64,000 nucleotides of DNA from Adineta ricciae (taxonomy: Eukaryota > Rotifera > Eurotatoria > Adinetida > Adinetidae). Below, piece by piece: positions 40,801 to 51,462 of this stretch; within the stretch, counting starts at the first letter, position 1; every line of letters starts with the position of its first letter. Where the stretch lies: assembly GCA_905250025.1 (NCBI GenBank), contig CAJNOJ010000195.1, forward strand, positions 137,334 to 201,333. The letters are read 5' to 3'. The notes beneath the pieces were generated by a model. The model did no database searches, was not told the DNA's origin, and was given only the letters and a program-made list of their open reading frames with translations. A program made the translations under genes and the position numbers.

Positions 40801-41760
40801 TCAATGTGGTGGAGGTCGAGACATAGAACTCTGTTGTCGTTCCCAAACATCGATACCACACGCACAAGTTGTATACGACGTGGGTGTACTTGCACAAGGA
40901 TCTTCATATGTCGATGGTGGTTTATGTTTATTACAATTCATTGCGGTTGGACGAGGAATATTATTCGTTATTATAGTTGTTGAAAGATTCGATTGCGGCG
41001 ATGATAAGTCAGATGTTGACGAGGAGAAAAATGCACTTTTACTTGGATTTAAAGGATTCGAAGTGACAATTACATTTGGCAAAACTGCATGTGTATGTTT
41101 TTGGTTAGATGGAAATTCTTCATACGTAAATGGAGGAATCTTTCGTAGTGGTGATGCATTCGGTAAGGATGAACTCATCGTTGTATTCGAATGTTCATCA
41201 AACGGATGCGATATACGATGAGATGATAAGTTCGATGTTCCATTGGTCATCGATGTTTCGTAAGAATACGCATGAAGGGGAGGAATGGTTACTAAAACGT
41301 CATTTGTTTTCTTTAAATAAGATTTATATTCATCGTCATCAAGGAATTGTTTCGGTTGAGATCGAAAATATCGACAAATACTACACACAACTCCGGTACA
41401 TGCGCATAAACTTAACGAGAGCGCAGCAAAAAGAAATAGATGACGAAAACACCTTAAAACTAGCTGTTTTCGATCGATCGTTAGAAGTGAACATTCATCG
41501 GTGAAACGATAGATAAGGACAATCAAAATACCGCCGAAGAGAAATAACCATAGACAATAAAAGGCCAGACGACATGAAGACTGTTGCCTTTTGACTAATC
41601 TTTCATTTTTCGATCTTAAACGTTCATTCAATGTCCAATAATGATACAGATGATGTTGAGTTTTGGTATTTGACGAGTTCAAAAGTGTCGTACTTGCTTT
41701 TTCGGCTAGTGGATCTTTGATAATTACCGTATCGACCGGTATTGAAAAGTTAGGTTGCAT
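40801..41760 (-). CDS. Two-TM membrane protein with long Ser/Pro tail
   Basis: Single exon of 319 residues, start MQPNFSIPVDTVIIKDPL. The frame stays open upstream to about 42105, but that stretch has no ATG and is Ser-repeat in composition, so the first Met is chosen. Two membrane segments are visible: about 65-84 (LAFYCLWLFLFGGILIVLIY) and about 107-129 (LFLFAALSLSLCACTGVVCS). Both termini probably face the cytosol, with an N-terminal basic stretch (RLRSKNERLVKR). The roughly 190-residue C-tail holds PPFTYEE and PPSTYED motifs, possible docking or phosphorylation sites. No family recognised. The next gene upstream on this strand (43517-44056) has a similar layout. Confidence 0.65.
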   Translation of the reverse strand: MQPNFSIPVDTVIIKDPLAEKASTTLLNSSNTKTQHHLYHYWTLNERLRSKNERLVKRQQSSCRLAFYCLWLFLFGGILIVLIYRFTDECSLLTIDRKQLVLRCFRHLFLFAALSLSLCACTGVVCSICRYFRSQPKQFLDDDEYKSYLKKTNDVLVTIPPLHAYSYETSMTNGTSNLSSHRISHPFDEHSNTTMSSSLPNASPLRKIPPFTYEEFPSNQKHTHAVLPNVIVTSNPLNPSKSAFFSSSTSDLSSPQSNLSTTIITNNIPRPTAMNCNKHKPPSTYEDPCASTPTSYTTCACGIDVWERQQSSMSRPPPH

Positions 41761-43516
41761 GGGACGATGACTTATGATGGAAAGTTGACAGTTAAGATTG
41801 TCGTTGTGACATGTGCTTGTAGACGACTGGGAAAGCGAGAGAAAGAGAAAGAAGATTTCGGTATGGCACGTTGTCAGTACTTGCAATGTGTCGGAACAGG
41901 CGTTACAGTCTTCGAGGAGAAGAGAATATCGACATGATGATGATGAGGATGATGATGATGAAAAGATTGGCGTGTCTGTAAAATACGAAGAGAAATCGAA
42001 GGGAGAAAACGAGTCGGAGGAACAAGTAGAGCAATCGCATGCAAACACAAAATATAAGAAAAAGACATAGAAGAGAGAATTAATGATAAAATAAGATGTA
42101 AACAATCAACAAAAACATATTGATCAATGCTAATAAAGAAAAACAACAATTCATATGCAGAAACAAAGATACGTCTCTTTGTGTCGACGAAAGTAAATGC
42201 ACTTTGAGTGTCTCAAAGTAAATATAATAATTATCAGATTTAATAGTTAATTCAGTATTTATCCAAGTGTCAACAGTTAATTGCTACTCTTCGTGTTGAT
42301 GTCACATCTATTCGTTCGATTAATAATTAGACTTTTCAGATTCAACCGAATTATACGAAGAGGCCATTTCTCTCATTGATTCGGCCTCTGCAAATCCGAA
42401 TAATTACCTTGAAACTAAGCTATGCCTTCAAATATCTGTCATTCTGATAATAAACACATCTAAAATTATAGATAAAGTACAGGTTATTGCAATTAATCAT
42501 CGCATGACTGGCGAAGCAAATGTCCTCGAAATGTTGCTGATCGCTACTTCTTTGTCTTCCTAACCTCGTCTATGACATAATCTTTCATCGAAAATATTAC
42601 TTTCGAATAGCTCATACTTGACACGATATTATTTCCTTCGTAGGCTATTTAATGAATTTTCATTTGTTTATCTCTTGTCATTTTTCCATCTTATCGTTAT
42701 TACTATTCGCTCTTTGAATATCAACTAACAGTCACTCGAAGGAAAAACAAACGATAAATCGAATGTCACAACACTGAATTCATTTATCATACTTAGATTT
42801 GTTCGATTCTTTCATATCTTTATGTCATATATCACAATCAACAATCCAATACCGATGTTATCAATGTTTTCACCAAAGATAAATACTATATTGTCTCGTT
42901 ACTCTCATAGAAAACAACCATTAGACAAAGGCAAATCAGTCGAAGGTTGATTAACAATTAATGATCGAATTGTTCTTACACATGAATAGATAAGACAAGT
43001 TTTCTAAATTTTCATCAAATTTCAAAGATGAAGGAAAACCATTTGACCTCATGAGATTATCATTGAACATCACAACGTCGGAAAAGAAGATTTCTGTCAA
43101 ATTAGATCAAATTCCAATCACACTTATCTCTCCAAGGCGATTAAATATTGTTTTTTTATAGCATGCATTTTTCATCCAGCTCACCTTTCATTTCTTTCCT
43201 AAGTCAAACATAGATTCGGAAGAAAATTATAAAAAGAATTATTCTATCTAAGTCAACTAGTTAGGTATGTTTCTTTTAAAGACTAATCGACACAGTTCTC
43301 CTTGATGATCAACATAAGTTAGTCGGAAATAAAGATATTAGACGTCGAAAAAGGTTATTCGAGTAATTATTATAAGACGCTGTTATATGTCGTATATAGA
43401 TATAGATGTCTGCTACTTTTCTATCTTTTTAGCACAGAAAAAACAACAATGATGAAAAAAAGACAAAAAAGAATATGTACAATGATATGATGATTGAAGA
43501 CAGCGAGAAAATTGAA
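41761..43516. other. Intergenic region, no supported gene
   Basis: About 1.75 kb. It includes an ATG-less extension of the two-TM frame to about 42105, with a (GAT)n run near 41933-41960. Otherwise AT-rich with no frame of note. Confidence 0.5.
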
Positions 43517-44056
43517 CTATCGAATTGAAACAACAATTGTATTTGTATCATTTAATGAACCGGATGGTGTACGATAATAGTGCGAAGTTGGATAATGTGG
43601 ATGATGATGACTCGTCACTGATGTTTTCGGATGATTAGGTATTAGCGATGATGCTGGCGTGCGTATCACATTATTTTCCTCGCTCAAACGTGAATATTTC
43701 GTCACCAGAACACCGATAAAAAATAGAACTGCGCCCGTGACAGTGAATGTTATGCCTAAAACTTTCATGGTTTGTCGATTACAATTCCATGCTGATGGTA
43801 ATGATGTTAGTGGAGATGATATCGACGAATCTTCGTCAAATTCATAATCGGATGTTGATATTGTGTTACAACCATTAAAATGAATGATGTAGATAAGTTG
43901 AATCGAACCGGCCAGGATGAATAAAATTGAAAGTACGAGCATAACGATGCCACATGGAAAACTACATTGGAGAAAACGACAACAATAACCTCGAACGATT
44001 TCAACTCGACGTCGTTTAACGGTATATGGACTAAATGCAGCTACCATCGAATGCAT
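43517..44056 (-). CDS. Small two-TM membrane protein, 179 aa
   Basis: Start MHSMVAAFSPYTVKRRRVEI; the longer open frame to 44128 has no earlier ATG. A basic juxtamembrane stretch (VKRRRVEIVRGYCCRF) precedes TM1 at about 36-59 (GIVMLVLSILFILAGSIQLI). The loop of about 38 residues contains two Cys (NGC.., WNC..) that could form a disulphide if extracellular. TM2 lies at about 98-119 (MKVLGITFTVTGAVLFFIGV). The C-tail is rich in His, Ser, Pro and Tyr. The pattern of basic N-terminus, two TMs and a disordered tail resembles small accessory membrane proteins, but I do not recognise a family. Composition and topology make a real gene likely. Confidence 0.65.
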   Translation of the reverse strand: MHSMVAAFSPYTVKRRRVEIVRGYCCRFLQCSFPCGIVMLVLSILFILAGSIQLIYIIHFNGCNTISTSDYEFDEDSSISSPLTSLPSAWNCNRQTMKVLGITFTVTGAVLFFIGVLVTKYSRLSEENNVIRTPASSLIPNHPKTSVTSHHHPHYPTSHYYRTPSGSLNDTNTIVVSIR

Positions 44057-45676
44057 TATTAATCGTTTGTTTGATCTTCCTTCTGTGTTGGAGAAATACT
44101 CAACGACGAAATAGACAAAAAAAGTCAATAATAAGAAAAAAAAGAAAAAATGATCGAGTGGTATAGTGATGATTAGTCTTAAAACAGCCGATAGTCAAAG
44201 AAGAATTTCATCGGTTTAATCTAAAATCAAAGTATAAGTTAAATATCCTTCGGATATGGTTCATACAAAAAAAAATATTAATCAGACTTCACCTCGAGGT
44301 ACAATCGTCATAGAAACTTCAATAATATATTCATATCCAAAGAATGTACTCGTAATTGTCTATCAGTTCGTCAGATGATTAAAATATCGTATCATTAACA
44401 ACATAGTGAAATGATTTCTTCGTCGGAGGGTAAAAGCGTTTATTTAATGAAGATTTCTATCGTCTACACAGCGAGATGTGCGTGTTCTTTAAGCAGACAA
44501 CTACCGACGTCGATTTCCTGCAGAAGAAGAAGAAGAAGAAGAAGCTAACACTCGCAGTATAGAAAAACAGCAGCAATAGATAAGTGCTTACTGTAATTGT
44601 GTTGGGTTTGATTAGCTCCTGTTCGACGTGCCGATGAAAGAGACAAAAGACGAGACAAGGAGAAGAAGAAAAAAAAATACAACAAGCTATAATAACGATC
44701 GGAAACATTTGCATCATCCGGTAGAACGAAAAATATGTTTAGTACCTCTAAACACAGACAGAAAACCGACTAGAATTTCCATTAATGTATAAAAAAAAAA
44801 AGGCAAAGGGAAATCGTTGAAGTTATCTGATGGACATCAGAAGTCCGATCGTCAAATGTAAGACACATCATAAAGATGTCTATCACTGAAACGATTGACA
44901 TATGTGTCGAGTCTTTATCAGCTTATGTGTCTGTCTTTCAAACAACTAATAATAATCATCTAACAACTATTCCCTCTTCTTCTTTTTCTTCTTCTTCTTC
45001 TTTTTTCTTCTTTCAATACATCCAAATCGATGCTTTTGTTGTGTTCCTTTTACTCGACTTTCTTTTCATCTAGTTTTTCTTTTTTGATTAATATCAACGG
45101 AAACAGCACACAGCTATGCTCAGCACATGCCTGCAAACAAATGAACAGCTCATTCTAATTTGTGAATATGATGTGACAATAAACTAGCTTTCAGTAGTGA
45201 ATAGTACCACGTTTCTCATCTCCGTCCTGCTTCTCTTAACGGATATGTTTGGGTTTTGAAAAATCGAGAAGCTTGAATGAGAACGACAAAAGAGAAATCT
45301 TACAGTATCTTGCGTTACATTCTAGACAGATAGACAGACAAACAAACAAATAGAATGACAGAAATGAGTATGGAAAAGTTCGTCTTCAAGAAACTATGAA
45401 GAGACATTTACGCATGCTTCAAGGTTATGAACGATAAAAAGAAACTATTCGCCGTGAAGAGAAGAGAAGAGGGAGAGAGAGAGATAAGAGAAAAACGCTA
45501 ACGAATACATCGATTGATTAGATTAATATAATCAAGCACTAGAATTAATTTTATTGAATTCGATTCAATTTTTCCATGTTATCTGTGCAATCAATCGCGC
45601 TCAATTTCATCATATATATATATATATATATAGATACGTTCATTTCCGTCCTCTCGAGAATACTCAGTCGATATTT
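44057..45676. other. Intergenic region with simple repeats
   Basis: (GAA)n-type run at 44523-44543, CTT/TTC run at about 44972-45011 and (TA)n at 45612-45632. Frames at 44457-44717 (-) and 44876-45073 (+) are driven by these repeats. Confidence 0.5.
45612..45632 (+). repeat. (TA)n microsatellite
   Basis: About ten TA units just upstream of the tentative gene at 45677. Confidence 0.9.
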
Positions 45677-46452
45677 ATGCGAGAGAAGACAAAAAAAGTC
45701 ATGAGAGAGATGACTAGTAGTGATGTACTAGAAGTGAGGTTAACGAGAGCAAAAGATTATTTTTCGAGAAAGTTTTCTTACGCTGACTGATCATGTCCAA
45801 ACTTGGAGACATCTCGAATGAGATAAGTTCGCTTCAGATAAATGTTAACTAAATAGAGACAGTCGTTAGCGAGTTGCCTGTTGTTATTGTCAATGTCGAG
45901 TTTAGATAGCAAACGTGCCTGTTTATTTGCATTTCTACTTGGACATATTATGCCGTTTTTGTAACTTCACTCCACCTTCTCATTATGAAATCATCAGGTT
46001 GATACGATAATTTATGTGTTGAGATGTAAAATCAGAAAGACAACAAGTCTAGATGAATGGCGTTCCGATTCCATCGACAAAATTGTCTTTTACTCGTTTA
46101 TGGATTGTAGTTCTTGTGATTTATATGATGAAAGAGTTACATCGATGAGACTTTGTCAGATAAATATTAATCAATTATTTCCGATGGAAACAAAACGTGA
46201 CAAAACAGGTCCAACAGGTTGTTACTTTATCATTAGAATAATCTTATTTGTACATGCATTCAAAATCTCCTCAACGTATTCATTCTCCCTATACCAAACC
46301 TAGTTTCACCTTCCAAAGGAAATGCTGATGCATTAAATTTTCACAAAAGGATGCAAGTAGTTCACCCCATGAATCCTTTTCTCCAAAGCACAATTCCAAC
46401 TTATCAAATAGCCCCTACACACGGATTTGTCCGTACAACAAATTCTTTTTAA
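45677..46452 (+). CDS. Tentative three-exon hypothetical gene, 141 aa
   Basis: Model: exon 45677-45733 (MREKTKKVMREMTSSDVLE), exon 45998-46217 (VDTIIYVLRCKIRKTTSLDE.. to KRDKTGPT) and exon 46304-46452 (VSPSKGNADALNFHKRMQVV.. to TTNSF and TAA). The borders are GTGAGG/TCATCAG and GTTGTT/AACCTAG, with phase 0 then phase 1, and the total of 426 nt is an exact multiple of three. Composition is balanced (Trp, Asp, Glu, Cys present), unlike the Phe/Lys/Ile-rich chance frames around it. No domain recognised. Exon 2 could also join a phase-1 acceptor near 47168 (NDEHLERVLCNSLIISEQDR), giving an alternative 3' end. Donor 2 is weak, and every part is short enough to arise by chance. Confidence 0.3.
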
Positions 46453-48764
46453 AAAAACATCATAATTAATTATTCATTTATGTTCTAATGACAAAAATAT
46501 TGATTGTACATATAAACATATATTTTTCCGTCTTCCTACGCTATTCCGATAATTTCTTTCATCAAATCTTCTACATTGTATCTCAACATCTTTCCGTAAT
46601 GAATTAAAAGAGATCTTATCACGAGATAAACCATCGACGATTCATCATTCGATTGTGATTTTTGTCTGACTAAACAATTTCCATCTATAAACTAATCAAA
46701 ACTGTTCACCAAACAAAGATAAAAGTTACTCGAGCAAATCCGAGGTCAGTTATTCTTTTCATCTGGAGAAATATTCAATCCTCTTAAGCAAAGACAAAAA
46801 AAGCAATCCATTCTTTTTTTTTCTCTTGGTGAAAAAGAATGATTTATTGCGCAAATAATCCCTACTTATCTAATTCATAATTCATGTTTATTGTTCCGCT
46901 TCAATGTTTGCGTAGATCATTGGTATTCTAAGTAAATTCATTCATTTCAAATGTAAATTACTTTCTGTAATTTCTTTTCTTTCGAAGAATACTTCTGATT
47001 GGGAGAAATTCAAAACTCTCGTCTTCATCGAACAGTTCAATTGTGAATTGAGATTGAATTTTCTCATAATTAAATTAGATAATAAAGTTGTCTAGTGTTT
47101 CAATAGAAAATAAATGAGTTGTTTTTGTTAGAATTACTAACGAGATGTATGTTTTTCTCTCGAACTACAGAAAACGATGAGCACTTAGAGAGAGTTTTGT
47201 GTAATTCATTGATTATCTCCGAACAAGATCGGTATTACACAGTTCAAGGTTTATTACTAAAACAAGGCCAAAGTTGCCGCATAAATTATTCAAAACAAAG
47301 GAATTTGTGAAATAGTAACTCGATATCTTGATAGTCCCAAAGCGTTCCGGTTTGTTTCGAACGGACAGAGGACGTTTAGAATTGGGAAAATGAGTGGGAA
47401 GAAACATTGTAATTATTGAGTGCATGCGTGTGCGAACTTCTCCACGCGATATATTCACGTTCATCGTTATATTTTTCTTCATGCTAATCTTTTCCGTAGT
47501 ACTTAGATAAGAATGACAAAGTATGTGTGAGTGAACGAAGAAGGAAAAACTCTTCTTCTTCTTCTTCTTTTTCTCCGTTTCTTTTGCGTTTTTCTTGTTC
47601 GCTACACTTTTCCTTTTCTTTTTTTTTTATTCTTAAGAAAAACTTTCCGCATATGTCGGTCATATTGAATTTAATTCTGTTGTGACATATGCGCGTGTGT
47701 ATGTATGTATTGTGCACTGATTGAGAAAATGACCAACTGTAGTGACATTCATCTGCAAAACTAATTTGGATCGTTCCCGTCGTCGAGCTCAATAATTGTT
47801 CCAACTGGTCGTCGTCGTCATCATCATCATCATCATCTTGCAAGGATTGCGTGTGTCCGGTTGGTTCTCATTATGTTTTAGCAAGGAAAAAAGAAAGAGA
47901 ATAAGAAAGAAAAGAAATAGAATGAACGACCAACGCTATTCTTACTAGACGATAGAAGAACAAACATAGAAGGCTACAAGACTTTTATTAGTATCAATAT
48001 ACTCTACAGCGTAACATCCAATCTGGTTCAACTTCTGTTTCTTCAACTGGTCAATCATCCCATCGGCAAGAAAAAGAAAGAAGAAGAAGAAGAACAGGAC
48101 GATGCTGATAAAAGGTTTGCCTCGAGTTGCCGCAATACATTCTCTTATTTTGTCTATAATGATAATGATACACTATAATTGTCTCTCGTCTACCATACAC
48201 GGACCACCCGGCTGGTGAATAGTGGCATATTAGAAGTCAGCAAGTTCTCTCAATTGTCGAAAAAGATTGTCTCGTATGTCATCTTAAATCACAAATCAAA
48301 ATGTCAATTATCAAGTAAGTTGCACCTGTCTTGTCGATTGTCTCAAAGAGAACTTTTTCTCTTCATCGTTGTCTTCTCCATCTTTGATTTCCGATGAGAA
48401 GATAAGACTCAGGCATGAGTCGGGAGTGAATGGAAATGATGTAATCGAAAGGATGGAAGAGCTATCAAATCATATCAGAATATGGTATGTTAAACCTGTC
48501 ACAGTTGATCGATTGATTATTGTCGATTGTCGCCGGAACACGAGAAAAAGAAATCTCTCGATCCTATTTTCCTTCCTTCTTCTCTTATGATGCAATCAAC
48601 TGTCACTCTCTAATAAAGATTAGATGACAAGACTAGCAGATTAACACGCAGCTTAGTCATTTGTACTCTTCTCTTCTTATACACAAGAGACGAGTCTCGA
48701 TGTAAATTTCTTCCTTTCAGAAATCAATGATTCTGCCTGCTCTTGTTAATTAATTTGTTAGTCT
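46453..48764. other. Intergenic region before innexin
   Basis: About 2.3 kb. A CTT-rich stretch lies at 47552-47640 and an (ATC)n run at 47816-47838. Open stretches at 47168-47308 (+) and 48370-48590 (+; VNGNDVIERMEELSNHIRIW) look somewhat coding-like but lack start context or splice partners. Acceptor-like CTTTCAG at 48714-48720 precedes the innexin. Confidence 0.4.
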
Positions 48765-51009
48765 ATGGATCTCGTTGGTATAATTCGACGTTTACCTGAG
48801 ATTGTTGCGTATAATAAATTCGACGACGATCTCTTCGATCGTTTGAATTACTCACACACAGTCACAATCTTAACTGTTTTTGCAATCATCGTTACTAATC
48901 GTCAGTTCAGTGAAAATCAAATCAAATGCTGGGTACGTTTCTTCTCTTTGTTCGTTTCATCATCATCAATAAATTGATTTAGGTACCTGCACAATTCACT
49001 GGTAGTTATGAACAATATGTCAATCAGATATGTTTTATTACAAATACTTATTCATTTGATATGCATGAATCTCTACCGGATGATTATCATCAACGTCATG
49101 AACATGAACTGAAGTATTATCAATGGACGCCATTTATTCTTCTTCTCATGGCAATTCTATTCTACATTCCACATCAATTCTGGCGTGGATTGAGTCTTCG
49201 AAGTGGCGTTGATTTGAAAGATTTAACCGAAGCAGCACAAACATATCGTTCAGCGAATCTTCGCCAAGATGATAAAATCAAATTGCTCGAATATTTAACA
49301 AATTGGTTGGATAGTTACTGTTCGAATTCGTATCGTTTGACCAATCTTCAAATGAAAAAACATTTATCGATGCGAAAAGCAAGACTGTTCATTTTTCGAA
49401 GGCATTCAGGCAATTATCTGATAATTAGTTATATATTCATCAAAATTCTTTATCTATTAAATTCTATCGGACAAATTTTTCTGCTGAATGTGTTATTAGG
49501 AAGACAATTTTGGTTTTACGGAATCGAAATCATCTATCGATATTGGACGAAACAAATTGGTTTACTCTATTCCGGAAATGAGTATTTTCCTAAAGTGGTA
49601 TGTGTTTTAATTGATACATTATTCATGTCTGTGCAAAGAATAGTTAAAGAAAACGTTGACTTTTCAGTCAAATGTATATATACAGATTTGGATAAGTACA
49701 TTTCCTTCTTTTTCTTCTGAACGAATCAAATGTAATTATCTAGCATGAAAAGAAGAACAAAGATTTAATAAAAATGAGTTTTTATACATGCTCTGCTAAG
49801 CAGAATAAGGTCTAAATGAAAGGAAAAGGTTAATTGAGGAAAAGATGTTTAGTTAAACCGCGGTTTACCACGCAGAAATCATTTAATATATAAAAGAAAA
49901 CCTCTTTCTTTTAGGTTCTATGTGATTTCAGTATTCGTGAACCGAATCATCCCAAAGAAGCTCATCGATACACAGTCCAATGTGTCTTGCCATTTAATCT
50001 ATTTAATCAACAAATTTTCACTTATCTTTACTTTTGGTTGATTATTCTCTCATTGTGTAACTTTTTCTCGATTTTGATTTGGTTTTATCGTATTTCTCCA
50101 CGTCGTAATTTTCGTTATCTCGAACGACGATTGACATGGCATTTTCTAACCGATGAACAAAACCATACTATCGAAAACAAGCGCCTATTTGTGAATCAAT
50201 ACTTACAAGGCGATGGAATATTCATGTTGCATTTAATCACTTCGAATGTCAGTGATTATGTTTGTCGAAAGATTATCATTGAATTGTATCAAGTTTTTCA
50301 CCGATCATTAGATGCACATATGATTGGTCGAGAACCGTTGTTTAAACCGATTTCTATGGAGAAATTAGACGACAATCTTGAAGAAAGTAAACACAATGAT
50401 GATGATGATGATGATGATGGAAGTACAGATCAAACTATCGCACCTGACATTCCACCAGTACCAAATCCTCGACAAGGAAGAATATCACTTGCACACGAAA
50501 CATCCACGAAATTATCAACAGATCAACCTGAAACTGTGCAGCCAATAGTTCAACATCTTGAAGTCAAATCTACACCAACTCATTCTCCTAGTGGACAAAA
50601 GCGTCTACGCAGTTCGTTAATACCTCTTCTCAAAGATATTCGTCAGACATCAGAAATACACATGGACTCTTCGGCATCGACAACACCTCGTTATAAAAAT
50701 GTCGAATTTTCCTTAGAATCTGATACAATAGTCCCATACAATAAACCTACACTTTCCGTTCCTACACATCTACCTCCTTCGCTTCCATCGCCTTCTATAT
50801 TAAATTTGAAAGGTCCATCACCTTATGCGACAACTTATCTAACTACAAAGAAACGCAATGAACATGAACTACCCTATATTGACGATAGTATATCGAGTGG
50901 TTCAACATCTGTTCGATTGATCAGTACAGGAAGTGTCCAAGAACCAGCACGACCAAAAACAACTTTAACATCAACAACATCTTTCTTTCACCGAAGTCAT
51001 GATGTATAA
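48765..51009 (+). CDS. Innexin gap-junction protein
   Basis: Three exons (48765-48932, 48983-49597, 49915-51009). Innexin features in order: TM1 (YSHTVTILTVFAIIVTNRQF), first extracellular loop with CWVPAQFTGSYEQYVNQIC (Cys pair), the family signature YYQWTPFILLLMAILFYIPH leading into TM2, a cytoplasmic loop (LKDLTEAAQTYR), TM3 (IKILYLLNSIGQIFLLNVLL), second extracellular loop with CDFSIREPNHPKEAHRYTVQ, VQCVLPFNLFNQQIFTYLYF into TM4 (FWLIILSLCNFFSILIWFY), and a C-tail. The 340-residue last exon encodes a long Ser/Thr/Pro tail with a run of eight Asp, longer than in most innexins. Innexins build gap junctions or hemichannels between invertebrate cells. The loop Cys residues appear present. Confidence 0.93.
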
Positions 51010-51462
51010 TTTGTTGCTTTGCTCTTCTCTTTATTTTTTTTTCAAACATTTTTTGTTGTATGTACACAGTGATACTTTTCGTTTGTCGTTGTTGGCTCCT
51101 ATTTTTCTATGAAATCAAATGAAAAGTCTCAGGTAAACGACATGAAGTGTTGCAGTAAATTCAAATTGTATTACACACATGCGAACATCAATCAAATCTA
51201 TCTTTAATCTCTTAAAAATGAAGATCTTCGAGTATTAAAAGTTTTCATTGATATGATTATGCACTTATCTTCGTTGTGAACGTAAATATTTCCTTTAAAA
51301 GGTATTTGCGTATGTGAATGTACAGATAAGGATTAGATTTTATCATATATATATAGATAAGGACAAACAAAATAGAATTTTTTTTATACACAAAACTGTA
51401 AAGAAATCGTTGGGAATGAAAGAGACTATTTACAAGTATGAAGAACTGTTCTTTCGCTGAAT
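51010..51462. other. Intergenic region between convergent innexin and F-box genes
   Basis: About 450 nt of AT-rich 3' flanks with a TATATATATA stretch near 51345. No gene seen. Confidence 0.5.

Noticed and set aside
41761..42105. N-terminal extension of the two-TM protein
   Set aside because: Open frame but no ATG; poly-Ser from a (GAT)n run. The first ATG is at 41760.
44457..44717. 86-codon minus-strand frame with membrane-like sequence
   Set aside because: The poly-Phe comes from a (GAA)n simple repeat; no homologous features.
47484..47843. 119-codon minus-strand frame starting with poly-Asp
   Set aside because: Driven by (ATC)n and (CTT)n repeats; Lys/Glu-rich tail is repeat translation.
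48370..48590. Coding-like frame VNGNDVIERMEELSNHIRIW upstream of the innexin
   Set aside because: No start context and no phase-compatible donor found; length is within chance expectation.
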